Source: Thereva unica
Taxonomy: Eukaryota; Arthropoda; Insecta; Diptera; Therevidae
DNA length: 64,000 nucleotides
Assembly (NCBI GenBank): GCA_949987705.1
Contig: OX465282.1
Coordinates: 92,244,070-92,308,069 of the forward strand
Direction of reading: 5' to 3'
Shown here: one piece after another, positions 11,701-24,122 of the stretch
How positions within the stretch are numbered: position 1 is the first letter of the stretch
Layout: every line of letters begins with the position of its first letter
Notes under the pieces: model-generated
Database searches by the model: none
Seen by the model: only the letters and a program-made list of their open reading frames with translations
What the model was told of the DNA's origin: nothing
Program-made: the position numbers and the translations under genes

Positions 11701-12369
11701 GAACAATTTTAAAATATTTCTAATTCTAAGCACTTTGTTATTATCCTAAAAATAGGCGCGAAACCTCTTCGAAAACTTTCTCTCTCATACTTTTCCGGAA
11801 TCAGACTCTTGGAAAAGACATAGATCATGTTTAGCCCATTCCAAAAAAACATTCCAACGACGCCTCAAACTACTGGCTAATAGCAATTACATCTACGTTC
11901 TCCTAAATCAATAGAAAGCTGGTGCAAGATCTATAATCTAACCAAATTATACAAAAGAAGCAGTACGGTTTTAAATCAAAATGGCCTATGGTGACCTCCT
12001 TGTGTGTTTAACATGTGAGTTAACATGTGTTATTTATTTCAAAAGGCCAAACCTATATGAAAAGTAACGCAGAAGTGAAGTAGAAGTAACTTCCACTTTA
12101 CTTTAGGCTAGTCGCTGAGAGATTTTTATAGGAATTTTGGCCCATAGGAGAGATTATTATTGGAGTCGCTTCGTTTTAGAGTGTAGTTTAACATTCTAAG
12201 TTTGCCCACAATTTGGTTGACCGCATAACTTTGTGAATAAAATATGCACTTTGAGCCGGAGTCGAATCTCACTAAATCTCACGTGGGGAGAGGGAGAAGG
12301 TCTCGGTAAATGTCACGTAATTCTTTCTTCTAGAAACAGTGCAAAATTGCTAGAAAAGTGCTACTTGCT
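8800..12369. other. 3.6 kb without recognisable gene
   Basis: Several open frames of 60-105 codons occur (for example 9341-9655 minus, 9670-9960 plus, 10359-10649 plus), but none shows a known motif, codon-biased composition or splice context, and opposing frames overlap. No tRNA, terminal repeat or tandem array was noticed. Confidence 0.45.
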
Positions 12370-12589
12370 ACTCACCAAAGAAGCCAGGTCCAGCCTCATT
12401 AGCTGGTCACCAGTTTCTGAGAGGATTATTACGGTGCGCCTGCATACCAGACTAAGAAGTACCAATGCTATGTTCCAACTGAGGACGCAGAAGATGACAT
12501 CAAAGACGAGTTCTATATGCTACTGAATGAGGTTTTTCGCTCTATTCCAGGGAAGAATATCATTGATCATTGTATTAATGGGTGACTTA

Positions 12590-12932
12590 AGGCCCCCATC
12601 CACTATCAGTTTTGCGTGTCGTGCATGAATGTCATGCAAGAAATTCATTTTCCCATCCATTATCATGCATACTGTCAATCATCACTTTTAAGGGAGAAGT
12701 GGCAGTGAAAAGTTACACACTCTACAGTGAGACATAAGGTTATAAGAAAATTAACAGAACAGAATCCACTGTCCCTCATGCTGTCGTTCCCTTAGCTCCG
12801 CCCACAAAGTATCAAAAAGTTTTGATTTTCGTCATGCATGCGGGACATTCCATCCTGCAAGCCCATCCACTATCTTTCATGCATGACAATCAGCAATGAA
12901 TGTCATGCATGCGGGATAGTGGATGGGGCCCT
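12590..12932. mobile_element. 343-bp MITE, TTA duplication, PIF/Harbinger-like
   Basis: Ends read AGGCCCCCATCCACTATC and, inverted, AGGGCCCCATCCACTATC. TTA flanks both sides (12587-12589, 12933-12935), and the intact LINE B copy shows the empty site (GTGACTTAAACGCAC). The interior contains repeated ATGCATGC words. The termini resemble those of the two MITEs at 45 kb. Confidence 0.85.
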
Positions 12933-13049
12933 TTAAACGCACAGATTGGAAATCAAGGCCTAAGCCAAGTTACCAATAACAATGGTGAGCTTTTCGTTGA
13001 CTTTTCTAGAAGCAGACACTGAGAGCGACTACCATTTGGTAGTAGCAAC

Positions 13050-13199
13050 TAGTGATGAGCAAAAATCGTCTTGTTTTTGCAGTCTTGTCTTGTTCTTGCA
13101 CATTTAGCAAGACCAAGAACAAGACTTAGTTATGCTTGCAAGAACAAGAACAAGACAGACTGAACAAGAACAAGACAAGACAGATTAGTCTCATCACTA
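13050..13199. mobile_element. 150-bp hAT-type MITE
   Basis: Terminal TAGTGATGAG and CTCATCACTA are inverted repeats. GTAGCAAC is duplicated on both sides (13042-13049 and 13200-13207), the 8-bp duplication typical of hAT. The interior is a purine/pyrimidine run of AACAAGAACAAGAC-like words that can fold back. Confidence 0.9.
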
Positions 13200-13241
13200 G
13201 TAGCAACTATTCGCCCTGCAGATGCCTACGTCGTATCCTAA

Positions 13242-13572
13242 TGCTGTAAACATACTAAGGGCGAAAATAGTTCCCACAGCGACTGGCAAAAACGAATAGA
13301 ACACACAGCTTTTCTATGAGTATGAAGGGTGCAGCACAATATGCAGACCACTCGACGACGAGGTCGCCGAGAGTGGCGACTCAATCAATCCAAGTTCTAT
13401 TTCGTAGCCGTCGCCCCTCAAAGTTGCCTGGGCGGTGTGACATGGGATTGTGTTGCTATTCTCGTATGTTCCTGTGCGCGTGTGTAGCATTCGGATGTCG
13501 AAGATGATTATTCTTGTGTGTGCTTTTTAATTTGTGTGCACCGTCGCCGTCGCCCTTAGTATATTTACAGCA
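13242..13572. mobile_element. 331-bp MITE with TAA duplication
   Basis: The ends are about 23-bp inverted repeats beginning TGCTGTAAA and reaching ACTAAGGGCGA. TAA is present on both sides (13239-13241, 13573-13575), and the intact LINE B gives the empty site CGTATCCTAAAAATCCG. The TWA-type duplication suggests PIF/Harbinger mobilisation. No protein is encoded; the short open frame at 13316-13507 lacks known motifs. Confidence 0.85.
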
Positions 13573-13757
13573 TAAAAATCCGCTGGCAAGATAGAATTTC
13601 AAACGAAGAACTATGGCGCCGTGCCGGCCAAGAAAGGATAGACGACCAAATCAGGCGAAGGAAATGGAATTGGATTGGCCACACTTTGCGACGCGAAAAC
13701 GAGAATCTAGGCCAACAGTCCCTTGACTGGAATCCGATCCCGTCGAGTCGGAAGACT

Positions 13758-14391
13758 TATAGTCCATTCAAAACGCGCGTTATGGTGTTCCAAAATAACA
13801 CCGTTAAGAAAATCGAACCCTAAACGTTTTTGGGGTCGCTGATCACGAAAATCGAGGTCCCGCGGTCCTAAAATTAGGGCGTCACCCCTAAAAATGCAAA
13901 AAACACCCCTTTTTAGGGGGTTTTCGCGATTATTTCAGTAATAATGAAAACTAATACATGAGAAATCGAAGCCGGCTTCAAGCCAGCTTGGATCCCAGAA
14001 AAATCCATGTATACCCAGATCGAATCCAAATAGGATCCAACCGATTCGATCCAACATTTGGTGCTGGATCGAATCGAAATTTCGGCGTAGAGACGCGAAT
14101 CCAAAAATCGAGAGACTGACATATTTTTCATTAAACATTAAAAATTGCTGTAAAACATTAAAATAACTACCACAAGCACTTAATAATATTTTTTCGCTTT
14201 TCGGCATTTTTGTTTGTCAGAAAGCCCAGAGAAAAACGATAAACTATAAATTTGTAGGTTATGTTCATTGATTTTCGATTACGTCTGAATCCATTTATAA
14301 TTCGATCCGATGATGTCAAATACGCAGATCCACTTTCAATCTTTCGATCTCTGGATCGTTCGATTTGCTCATGTATACGTGGTATTAGAAC
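13758..14391. other. No gene recognised
   Basis: A CCCCTTTTTAGGGGGTTTTC hairpin and a TTTTCGCGATTATT word near 13905-13935 recur in variant form at about 58450-58480, so a dispersed repeat is likely. Open frames here are short and overlap on both strands. Confidence 0.4.
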
Positions 14392-15071
14392 CAGGGTACG
14401 AAAAGCTCGCTCCGGAGCGGCTCATAAAAGAGCCGCTCTGTAAAGCTCTTTTTAAAATCCTTCTGACTCCGGATCCGGAGCCGAAAAAACTTTTCGTAGA
14501 AGCTCTCGCTCCTGAGCCGGAGCCGTAAATTTGGCTCTGAGTTTGGAGCCGGAGCCATTTTTTGGGCTCCGGCTCTGCATTCTATTACTGAAAAAGGTGA
14601 ACACCAAAACTATTTGAGAGGTATGAAAAAGTTTGTTTTGTGTCTGGTCAGGCTAGGTAAGAATCGAAGCAATTAATCTGGAATCTCTTGACGGTTTGGA
14701 GACTCCAGGTTTGGATGTATTATTTCGAATGTAGTAGAAAATTCATTATTGCAATGTTCCGCGACATATGTAATGTCTCTGTTTTACTATATGCAACTAT
14801 TCAAAATAAATAACAACACTTATTAAGAAAATTAAATAGTTTATTTCAAAATAAATAATTAATCCGAAAATATCTCTTCATTTGAAATATCGATATTTGA
14901 AACAGCCAATATGCAATAAAGCTCCGGCTCCAGCTGCTGAGCCCGAGCCGCTGCTTTAGCTCCAGCTCCGGAGCGAGAGCCACTTAAAAATAATTGGCTC
15001 TGCTCGGGGAGCCGTTTAAGAGCCAATAGCCACATAATGAGCCGCTCCGGAGCAAGCTTTTTCGTACCCTG
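14392..15071. mobile_element. 680-bp hAT-like non-autonomous element
   Basis: The left end CAGGGTACGAAAAGCTCGC is inverted at the right end as CAGGGTACGAAAAAGCTTGC, continuing through CTCCGGAGCGGCTCAT. The interior is rich in GAGCCGGAGCC words, with self-complementary CTCCGGAG. Flanks share AGAAC in register but not a perfect 8-mer, so the insertion is old. CAGGG termini suggest hAT; no transposase is visible. A GTAA microsatellite follows at about 15095-15114. Confidence 0.7.
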
Positions 15072-15496
15072 CAGAACAACGTGGGGGAGAACCCACGTAA
15101 GTAAGTAAGTAAGCATAATGACGTAAAATTTGCGTCATTGGTTTTCGTCATTTACTGTAGTGAATATTTGCACTGAACAGTCGCCATTGTAATATGTAGC
15201 GGCAAAATTTTGACAGGTCTGTTACATTTCTTCGGTGGCTCTATGAATCTTTAGACGTACAAAAGGTTCCATCGCTGGCGCTTGATGTCGCGGTGCTGTC
15301 CCTTCCTAGTCGGTGGACTTATAGATTCTAGCTCTGAAGGCTGTAAGAACATAGCAAACCCCATGCATTGAGATATTGTTTAGCGATATTGAATATGTGA
15401 CAAGATGCTGAGACATGAATCAGCTGATAGATTCACACCGTCTTCTCACATTGAAGGAAGCTCGTTTCAAGTTTTATTGAATACAGTACATTTACT

Positions 15497-15936
15497 ACGT
15501 TTATAAGCGGAGTTTCCCTCCGGATGGAAGTTTCGATCCGGAGTGAAACACCGCTTATAAACTGGGAGTGAAACTCCAGAACTTGGATTTTCGCTCCCGA
15601 AGAAAAAGCTGGAGTGAAACTTCGATCCCGGTTTATGTTGTGCTTATAAACGCTGACTTGGAGTGAGATTTTTTTCCAAGGGGGGAAAACTTAGTAAAGA
15701 AGAAGCTGGGTGTTTTATTTTGCTACAATAGTTTTTTTCTTTATTTATTGATTTTTTAAATACATTAAATTAAACATTGGGTTTACAATTTGTCTTTGCT
15801 ATGATTTTAAATTTGAGCTTGGAGCTGTCATTTCAAACCAGAAAGTATTTTGGATTTTCACTCCCATTGCTTATAAACGCATCGGGAGTTTTACTTTGGA
15901 CTGAAGATCCGGGAGTGAAACTCCGCTTATAAACGT
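15497..15936. repeat. 440-bp foldback element
   Basis: ACGTTTATAAGCGGAGTTTC at the left is inverted at the right end (GAAACTCCGCTTATAAACGT). Internal copies of GGGAGTGAAACTCC and CTTATAAACG repeat the terminal words, so arms are composite. No target duplication beyond a possible TA was resolved. Confidence 0.7.
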
Positions 15937-17719
15937 GGTATTTGTTTTGGAGAAATTGAATTCGAGACGATTCTTGCGGCCCCAGTCAAGAATGATTAAA
16001 AGCTGATCATTTCAGAAAATTATGACCTATAATATTAATGTCTGAAGCTGATACTGGGCGGGGTTAACTAAAACTAATGGAGAACTCGGAAGAAAAATGC
16101 TAGTCCCGATGTTCAATGGGAGACCCACAGGAAAGAAAAGAGTAGGACTATCGGGAAATAAGCGGATGAATGACGGGCTAGAAGTAGAAGATAAACAAAC
16201 TTCGCTGTCACGATGCATTTTCTGTAAGAGAATTAAGTTTTATACTCGCCAAAAATTTCCAACTGCGCTTAAATCAAGCGTTGCCGCCGCCGTCGTAAAT
16301 TCTTGCCTTAATTTAAAAGTTTGCTCCGCCATTAATTATAGAAACGACTTGTATTTAATCTCCCATATTTACTATCATTATCCCAGCCTTTCGGGGTAAT
16401 TTGTGACTTATTCAACCGAGAAATTCATGAGATCCAATTGTAAGAGGAAAATTCTAATTCTGATTCTGGATTCCCGATGTAGCCCACTCTTGGATCCTGG
16501 TTAATCCGTGAAGTAGGCACGGTCAATTAAATATCCGTTTGCGGAATTTTCCTTTTCCTGGCACACACTTCCATCCGTTTTTTTTTCTTCATTTATTTTT
16601 TTGTTGTTGCCGATATTCTGAATTGGGTTAAAGAAGTACGAAAAAGTGATTTTCCGTAATATTGTCGCTCTACTTTAGATTTGTTTATGGCACGTCCAGG
16701 GGGAATGGGCGGCAGGACCCATTCGCCAGCCTTGACTTAGTTTTTCACGCGCAATTTAACTTTGGCCATCAGCAACAAACTTTCTAAAGGAACGAACATT
16801 TTTCCACTTGGCGAGCATGGAAAATTCTTTTTTTCACTTAGAGATGCTCAACTTTTTCACAGGCTTGATTTTTTTGACAGAGGCGAGTGTAGTCTTCCAA
16901 TTAAGGGATATTAAAATGAGGTTAAGAAATTGCTTGGATTTTTTTTGGGAAAGTTTTTAGAAATGCTAAGTTTGGGATTGTTTCTCTGTCGCAGATATTT
17001 ATGTGTTAATCGTTCGTTTGAAAACCACTGAACCCATTAACGCGAAATTATTTTTGTGAATCCATAAAGGTGAGAGGAAGTTTTGCACAGATTTTTGCTG
17101 GATTTTCTAGAGAATTTTACACTTAGAAAGTTTTTTTAAGGGCTACAAAAACTAGCCAACTCAATTTTCACCCACAAAGTTTTACCTTAGTTTCGTTAAG
17201 ATGATGGAAAGGTAAAAATAAAATTTTATCCTAAGTAAAATTGTAAGATTATGCTAAATACTTTAATTTTTAATTTAACCGATCGGGACGCTAATATGAA
17301 AAGGTAGTACCTTTATAGAAAGGAATCTCATTTTGTTACGAATCAGCAACATGTTAAAAATGACCGGAATAAACCAGGGGAACTTGGGATGAAAAAGAGA
17401 AAAATTTTACAATTTTATAATTACACTTTTATCCTCTTTATAGGGCTCAAACTACTCACCAGCTAACCGATATGATGTCTAAATATGATGCTGAAACAAC
17501 AGCGGTCAATGCGACGGATATGGCATTTGCTTTTGTCTTCACGGCAATGTTCAGTATGGGTATCAAATGAAAGTAGAATACAATTAGCTAACGGATTACC
17601 TTTTTCTTTACAACGCGGTAGGTATGGATACCAAATAAAAGTGTATGACGAGTGTGGCGTCATTTTAAATATCGGCCACTACAAAATGACGGAAGACATA
17701 TACTCACTTACTTATGATC
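15937..17719. other. 1.8 kb without recognisable gene
   Basis: Short unsupported frames only (16027-16218 minus, 16097-16399 plus). Around 17540-17670 words such as ATGGGTATCAAATGAAAG resemble the tandem units of the nearby Helitrons, suggesting a degraded Helitron piece abutting LINE copy B2. Confidence 0.4.
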
Positions 17720-18297
17720 CTTTAATTCCTCATGGGACATATGTATGGCGGAAACAGTTACCCTCCAGCGGGCTCTGCTAATAGGGTTCTCCTCCAGTTT
17801 GTTCTATATTTCCCGACTTGACGGGATCCTTGCGGATTCAAGTCAAGGGTCTGTTTGACTAGATTTTCGTTTTCGCGTCGCAATCCAGTTCCACATTTCC
17901 TTCGCCTGCTTTGGGCGGCTTTCTTGGCCGGCACGGGGCGCCATAGTTCTTTATTTGAAATTCTATCTTGCCAGTGGATTTTTAGGGTACGACGTAAGCA
18001 TCTGTTGATAAAAACTTGAAGGCACCTTGTGATGAATTGGGTGACTTTCCGTATTTCACAACCATACAAAAGAACTGCCGCAATTTTGTGTAGGTTGAGA
18101 TCTCCGTTAATTCGATCCATATGCGGAACAGGCATGAATATGCGCTTCGTGTTATTTATTCTAGAACTGACGTCTTCTTCTGCCTCCAATTTTCGGTAAT
18201 ACTAATAATATTACCGAGGTAGTAGAATTTATCTACTAGCTCCGTCACGGTTATTCAGCGCTGTGAGTTCAAGAGTGTTTTATCCGCATTTCTAACA
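17720..18297 (-). pseudogene. LINE B, copy B2: 3' fragment
   Basis: The minus strand reads AEEDVSSRIN, then VLLYGCE, VFINRCLRR and WQDRISNKELW. It is the C-terminal region after the reverse transcriptase, ending with the CCTCATGGGACAT 3' terminus also seen in B1. Frameshifts occur near 18190, and about 60 bp are missing near 17775. The 5' side is truncated just after the region that codes for the finger after the RT in B1. Confidence 0.8.
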
Positions 18298-18699
18298 CCA
18301 CTCAAAAAAAAGCGATACTACCTTATCAGCTTTTCATAAGGGCTCTAGTAGGCAAACCTTATTTCAAACTAGCAAAAACCCGCGTGCGTCGCAACTCCTT
18401 TTAATAAAACAAAATTATTTGTGCATAGTCCGGGATAAGAAAAGGGTATAATGAAACAAAGAACAAATCTGCGAAACATGATTTTGGGGACATAAAAACT
18501 TTAGAATTGACTATAAAAATATGTTACCTACAACTTTTTTTAAAATTCGAGGTTAATCATCACCTATCGGAAAACTTTTATACTATGTGCACAACAGATA
18601 CCTAGCCAATTTTATTCAGAATATGTCTTGTGCGCGTAGATTTTGACGTTCTCTGATAATTGTCACCCTGAACCTGCCTCATGGCGAACATGGCTTGAG

Positions 18700-19420
18700 A
18701 CGAAGATTGCCAACATTTTAAGACGACATTACTGATTTGATCCTAAAAAGGGCAGTTGCTGCTTCCCGTTTTCGTGTTTCGTAGTTTCCGGTAAAACCGC
18801 CCGCACGGCACTGGATAACAATCCACTGTAACGCTTGTTTGTAAACGATGTTAGATGTTTCACTTGTAAGTATTACAACGTTTGTGGCATTACTGAGTAG
18901 AGTCGATTTAGTTGAGTGGATATTTTCGATATCGTCATAAATGTCGCTCATGAAAATTTCCTCGTCTATTACGAACTTTCAAACAACATCCAGCAGCTCA
19001 CTGTCATCAGTCTCATTAATCTCAGAACATTTTCTATTGTATATCCTATGTTGAGGAGAATAATACTGAATTCTGAGTTTTCCGACTGCGTTCTTATCTT
19101 TTATTTTAAATGACGTTTTCCAATATGTGATCATTTCAGACATGCATCAATATCATCGGCCCACATATTTGTCCGGACAGCCGGCAACATTTGCCCCGAA
19201 TCTATGCCAATAAAACAGTTACTCCCCAAAATAATTGGTTTTTACATCTTAAATCTTGCGGTGTTCTGTTAATAGATATTTTATTTGCCATAGTACACTC
19301 ATTGCATTCCCAGACATCCATCATGCAGTCTTGTAAAACTTTAGATTTGCTCCACGCGGGTTTTTAGATTTGTTCCATGCAGGATTTTCCATATGATCCT
19401 CATTGATTGGTATCTTAAGC
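18700..19420 (-). pseudogene. Helitron RepHel helicase remnant
   Basis: In fragmentary minus-strand frames a 77-codon piece at 18951-18718 reads MSDIYDDIENIHSTKSTLLS and NVVILTSETSNIVYKQAL. This matches in position the segment of Helitron PIF1 helicases where a Y-D/P-I motif precedes the (R)AIL..N..V..IN block. Upstream residues resemble the DFRQTLPV...ADEINA region, better preserved in the 44.3 kb copy. Stops and frameshifts are frequent. The family function is DNA unwinding in rolling-circle transposition; this copy is dead. Confidence 0.55.
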
Positions 19421-19749
19421 ATAGAATGAGCTGTTTTTCCTGCTGTGAGTAAAGTTGTCGAAATCTCTGCTACTGTCCTGATTTCATATTGGCCAAACAA
19501 CCTACCTTTCGAAATGTTAAAAAGCGTGGGACTTTACCTATATTCTTATTTTATTATTACTGCAACTTTTCGCTAGCCATATATTATATACATATACTGG
19601 CTTGAGCAAAAAAGTTTTCATTCAACATAATATTTTACTTTTTAGTTCATATTTAAATAAAAGCATATTGTTAAGTCTTTTAAACTATATTTTTAGTCTT
19701 CTACCTTTTAGTTTATTATATGTCTTCGGTTGTTTTGTGGTGACCGATA

Positions 19750-20110
19750 TTTAAAATGAGGTCACCCAGCCTACTGTACTCTACTCATCATACACTTTTA
19801 TTTGGTATCCATACCGAGAGCATTGTAAAAAAGGTAGTCCGCCATTTTGTGTTGGCTGCCATTTTGAATTTGGAATTACGCCACCCAGCTAATAGTGTTC
19901 TACTTGTCATATCCTTTCATTTGATACCCATACCGATGTACATAAAAAATGTAATCCGGCATTTGGTCGCCATTTTGTTCCGGCCGCCATTTTGAATTTG
20001 GAATGACACCAAATAGGTAATTATATTATACTTATCATTCCCTTTCATTTGATACCCATGTCGGCGGTCGGCGAGCACAATTACGAAATTCGGCCGCCAT
20101 CTTGAAACGG
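19750..20110. repeat. Degenerate tandem repeats in Helitron 2
   Basis: Two to three units of about 130 bp share TTTCATTTGATACCCAT, TGTAATCCGGCATT and GCCGCCATTTTGAA words. They resemble the Helitron 1 array in the CTTTCATTTGATACCCAT part. Confidence 0.6.
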
Positions 20111-20500
20111 CCATCTTGATTTTTTTATAAAATGGTCAGATTGCATTGTCACTTGAACTGTACATGTGTGCTGAAGGTTATATGGAAGTGGGTCAAAAAC
20201 AATTTTCAAGATTTGTCTACATACATGCATTCATACATACATACAGGTAGAGCTAATATATAGTGCATATAAATAACCTAAAACATGCCCGCTAAAATAC
20301 TGAATCTTCCAGTGAAAGTCCCATCCCAATCGGATTAACCGTTTCCGAGATTAGCCCGAACAAACAGACAGACAGACATACAGACAAAAATTTAAAAAAT
20401 GTGTGATTTCTTTTTAACATCATGTAAATAACCATATAAAATTAAAAAAACACAATTGTTTTGAAATCACAGACAGACACTCCAATTATATTTATATAGA

Positions 20501-22479
20501 TGAAATGGGGCAATATCTGCCTCACGTATTCGCAAACCTTTTTGGAACCGAACAGCGCAAGTTCAAACAAATTCGTGAACTGAACTTTAAAATAACTTCC
20601 ATCCGTATACAATTCCCACATATTCAACTACAGATAAACAAACCTCAGTTCCCCCAACTGGTCTCAAACTGGCGTTAAACGTAAAAGCTCGTTCAAAAGA
20701 AAGTAATCAACTGGAATAATGGAATGCCATTCCACTGGGCTTTTGCATTTCCGACTTCTGGCGAAAAAGCAACAAAAATTTCAAGCACGAACTGGACATG
20801 AACTGGGCTTTAGTCGGTGAAGCCACTTTTGTGGATAGAACTGAACATTATTGAACTCAGGTTAGTGAAGCCGGGGAATTAAGCTTTTGTTTAACTCATA
20901 CAAAGCTTAAGTTTTTTGTTGTTGTATTTCTTGATATTTCCGGCAATTATGTTGATGACCGTGAAGGGTATCATTTAGAATCTTTGAATAGAGAAGACGA
21001 GGAAGTGCAATTTATTAAACACGGGGAAGCATTTTGGCAACACTAATGCATAGCATTCTTTACGTATTTGTGTCAATCCCGGACAGTGGCTGTGTCATAT
21101 TTATTCAAAAACCGGGAGGGATATCGTTTCTCAGCAACCATCTCTGTGAAAACCATTCACTTGGCTAAATGTTTGAAACAGACCCTTCGCAAAACCTGAA
21201 CAAATTTCACTACGCCTATGTCCGGGTTAGACAAAGTATTTTGTTGTTGTGGTTAAAGTCAATGTATTTTGTTGTTGTGGTTAAAGTGGAGGGAGAGAAT
21301 TAGAGAGAAAATTTCTTGATCCCAAGTGCTTCCCTCAAATCCGTGTACATGTACGCTATTTTCGGTTCCTTATCTTCTCTATTCAAAGTTTAGAATACTC
21401 AATAGACCGGTTCTGGTTCGATTACAGTAGTATAGTTGTTTTCAAACGTCGTGACATCCCGCGCATGTTCCCCAAAGTCTAGAAATTAACAAGTCTTTCA
21501 TCTTCATATGGTTAATGAGTGAAAGGCGAACAGCTGCATGCACAATTTTTTCAAATGACGATGTCAGGCTATCAGAGAGAGAATGCAACATTTTTATATG
21601 CGCTGGAATACAACCATAAGTCGGAAAATTTTATGAGTTTGTATGGGGATGTATTGGTGCATATTTGCTCGTTTGTTTTGATTTATGAAAGAAAACAGCT
21701 GATTCAATTTTCTTTCCTTTTCTGTTCTGCATACTTTATCGTAAAGAGAGAATCTGGCTTTGTCTCGCTGAATTCACGAAGTATGCGTTGAGTTTTGCTC
21801 AGCAGTGATGTTCATATATGCACGCACACAATCAACGGTCGGAAATTTTTGTATGAAGATGAAAGACTTGTTACTAGACTTTGATGTTCCCCAGCTAAGC
21901 TCTTAAAAATGTTTAAAAGCTCAGCCAAAAGCTTCAGTTAACTCCTCCTATCAAATCACTTGTTGCCATGTAATCAGTCGCGACTGCGTATTGCTAAAGG
22001 GAGGGGTATTTTTCTGGGACTTCAATGATTATTTAAAAAATTTACAAATTATGACCGAAAAACACCCGTTTTTATATATTTTTTTTATTTTAAGGTTATT
22101 ATATTTTACACATATGCTACAGAAATAATTTTTAGTAATTTCTACTAAAAAATACGAAATTTGTGTTTTTATCACTTTGATTACTGGATTGTTGACATTT
22201 TCCGCCAGTCGCAAGCGCGCTTCTGCTTGGGGAGGTTGTGTTGCTTGCGGCTGCGGAGAACTCTTAATTTATGAATGAAAATGCTCATATCTTTAAAAGA
22301 AATTTTCCCAGCAATTCTTTTAATTTATTTTAAATTTAGGGATGAGAAATATTTAGCATAATTATAGTATATTAATATTACGATGGATAAACTGACTTGG
22401 TTAGGCAGGAGTTTTACATGTATTCAAAAGCTCTGCTCAACACATATAAAGATTAATTAACTTTATTCATTCGGCATGC
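20501..22479. other. 2 kb without recognisable gene
   Basis: A segment at about 20640-20880 is an inverted match to 61290-61530 (shared TTGCTTTTTCGCCAGA and TGGAATGGCATTCC words), so a dispersed repeat is present. A 26-bp unit containing GTATTTTGTTGTTGTGGTTA is tandemly duplicated at about 21237-21288. Frames such as 21519-21791 plus show no known motif. Confidence 0.45.
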
Positions 22480-22586
22480 GCGCATCCATAACCTTCTATA
22501 ATAAAAGCCATGAACATACTTGGAACCGCGTGTGTATGTATTAAGCCATGGTCCGGCTCTCTTAAATGTCAAAATTATTTTCAACC

Positions 22587-23331
22587 CAACATGTCAGCGG
22601 GAATAAAAGTATGTTAAAATTGTAAATTATAACTATTAAATATTCGTTAAAATGCATAAAATCGAGCGTGGTGGTGTTTAGTCTGAGTGAATAAATAAAA
22701 AAAGAGATTATGTGTATTTTAAAGGTGTTAATTGATAAGGTGACCATTTTTATTTTCATTCGCGGTAGGTCTTTCGAATTAATTTAGAGAAAAATGGTGA
22801 CCATTTTTGTTTACATTTTTGTTTTCATTCGCGGTGGTTTTCCCGAGTTCATTTAGAGAAAAATGTTGAATTTATTTGACAATGAAATTAAAAGTGAATT
22901 TAAAGTGGTTAAAGGTTATCATAGAATAATTTTTAAAAATATAAGTGCTGAAAAATGTGTAAGAAAAAGTGCAAAAGTTATTGTATTCATATTATGTGGT
23001 GGTATTTCCACTTATGTTTTTAATAATTTTTAACCACTTTAAATTCACTTTTAATTTCATTGTCACATAAATTCAACATTTTTCTTTAAATTAACTCGGA
23101 AAAACCACCGCGAATGAAAACAAAAATGTAAACAAAAATGGTCACCTTATTAATTAACACCTTTAAAATGCACATGATCATTCACTGTTTTTAAATTTTT
23201 TAAGTTAGAACACTAAGGCACTCATCACTTGTAATCCACGCTTGATTTTATGCACTTTAATGAATCTTTAATGCTTACACTTTACAATTTTAACAAATTT
23301 TTATTCCCGCCGACATGCTGTCAGATTAGAG
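22587..23331. repeat. Large imperfect foldback inside the P-type element
   Basis: The left arm (about 22587-22914) and right arm (about 23032-23331) are inverted versions of one another. Shared words include CATGTCAGCGGGAATAAAA, GGTGACCATTTTTGTTTACA, TTCATTCGCGGTGGTTTT and AATTAAAAGTGAATTTAAAG. In the left arm the segment with ATTCGCGGT is duplicated in tandem (22738-22795 and 22796-22860). The loop is about 120 bases. Confidence 0.85.
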
Positions 23332-23777
23332 AATTACAAAAATTTTGTTATCGGTAAAACTAACTAAAATAGTAAACGCTTGAGTGCGGAGTATTTTTTC
23401 TTAATTAGCGGTGACGTTAGGTGTTAAATTAATGCAAGGTGATCCTAAAATGCAATTAAAAGCAGTATTTGACCAATGGCTTGCAATTTACCGGGCTATA
23501 TTAGAAATGTTTGATCGGAATGTGCCAGAACTCAATTATATTTCAGAAGAAAGAGCCGAAGCATTGCTATGTTCGCCTAGTTGTGATTTCATAATTTCCT
23601 CCCCAGATACAATGTCTTAAGGAAGATTTTAAGAGATGCGACCCCAAAAATGAAATTGTTATTGTTTTTGTTTCAAAAGTAAGTAAACTTAGTTTATTTC
23701 ATATTTAATCAGATAATATTTTTTGTATTTATTCAAGATGACTCCTACTCATATTTCTCACTCGCCGCAAAACAAGC

Positions 23778-24122
23778 TGTCAGCAACACCATCTACTCAA
23801 CTCAACAAAACACCATACAGACACCATCCACACATGCAACATGGAGGAAGTACCATCCACACAGGGGAGAATACACATCATCGCCCGATCCATACAACAT
23901 AAAGGGACAGAAGGAATTACATTACTTTGCATAGAGGGACGACGAATAGTTGTGCGTGGTTACAAACGTTTAGATATTGCTATTGTAAATTTAAGATTTG
24001 AGCTTTGAATAAATTTTGTATTGCGTTAGTTAAAACTAAAAGTGGCTGTGTTTCAATTAGAAAAACGTCCCATCCATCCAGAAAGGGCACGCATCATCTG
24101 CGACACTCACGGCCCGCTCACA
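23778..24122 (+). repeat. 5' LTR
   Basis: Starts TGTCAGCAACACC, ends CCCGCTCACA. AATAAA at 24008-24013 could serve as the polyadenylation signal. A TGGCGCTGCGG sequence directly follows the LTR (24123 on) and occupies the primer-binding-site position; the tRNA species was not determined. Confidence 0.95.

Larger units (their letters stand above)
12370..13757 (+). pseudogene. LINE B, copy B0: deleted and carrying three MITEs
   Basis: Plus-strand pieces match the intact LINE B at 53-56 kb. These are an endonuclease piece (LTKEARSSLISWSPVSERI, then the GDL-NAQIG region), a short WTSDHHLVVATIR region, and the C-terminal KIRWQDRISNEELWRRAGQE and RRKWNWIGHTLRRENEN. The span between the endonuclease middle and the RT C-terminus (about 1.8 kb in B1) is deleted at about 13220. 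MITEs lie at 12590-12932, 13050-13199 and 13242-13572. Because B1 supplies the empty sites, their target duplications are exact. Confidence 0.85.
18369..20500 (-). mobile_element. Helitron 2, complete ends, decayed protein
   Basis: On the minus strand it starts TCTATATAAATATAATTGGA (20500), continues GTGTCTGTCTGTG, and ends with the hairpin region, GCGGGTTTTTG and CTAG (18372-18369). Flanks are A (18368) and T (20501). The 3' 120 bases closely resemble Helitron 1. The interior holds remnants of a PIF1-type helicase (about 18700-19420) and tandem units with GCCGCCATTTTGAATTTGGA (19750-20110). Confidence 0.85.

Noticed and set aside
14859..15116. 85-codon minus-strand frame as a hAT transposase remnant
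   Set aside because: Most of it is a translation of the GAGCCGGAGCC-rich inverted repeat; no hAT dimerisation or DDE motif is visible.
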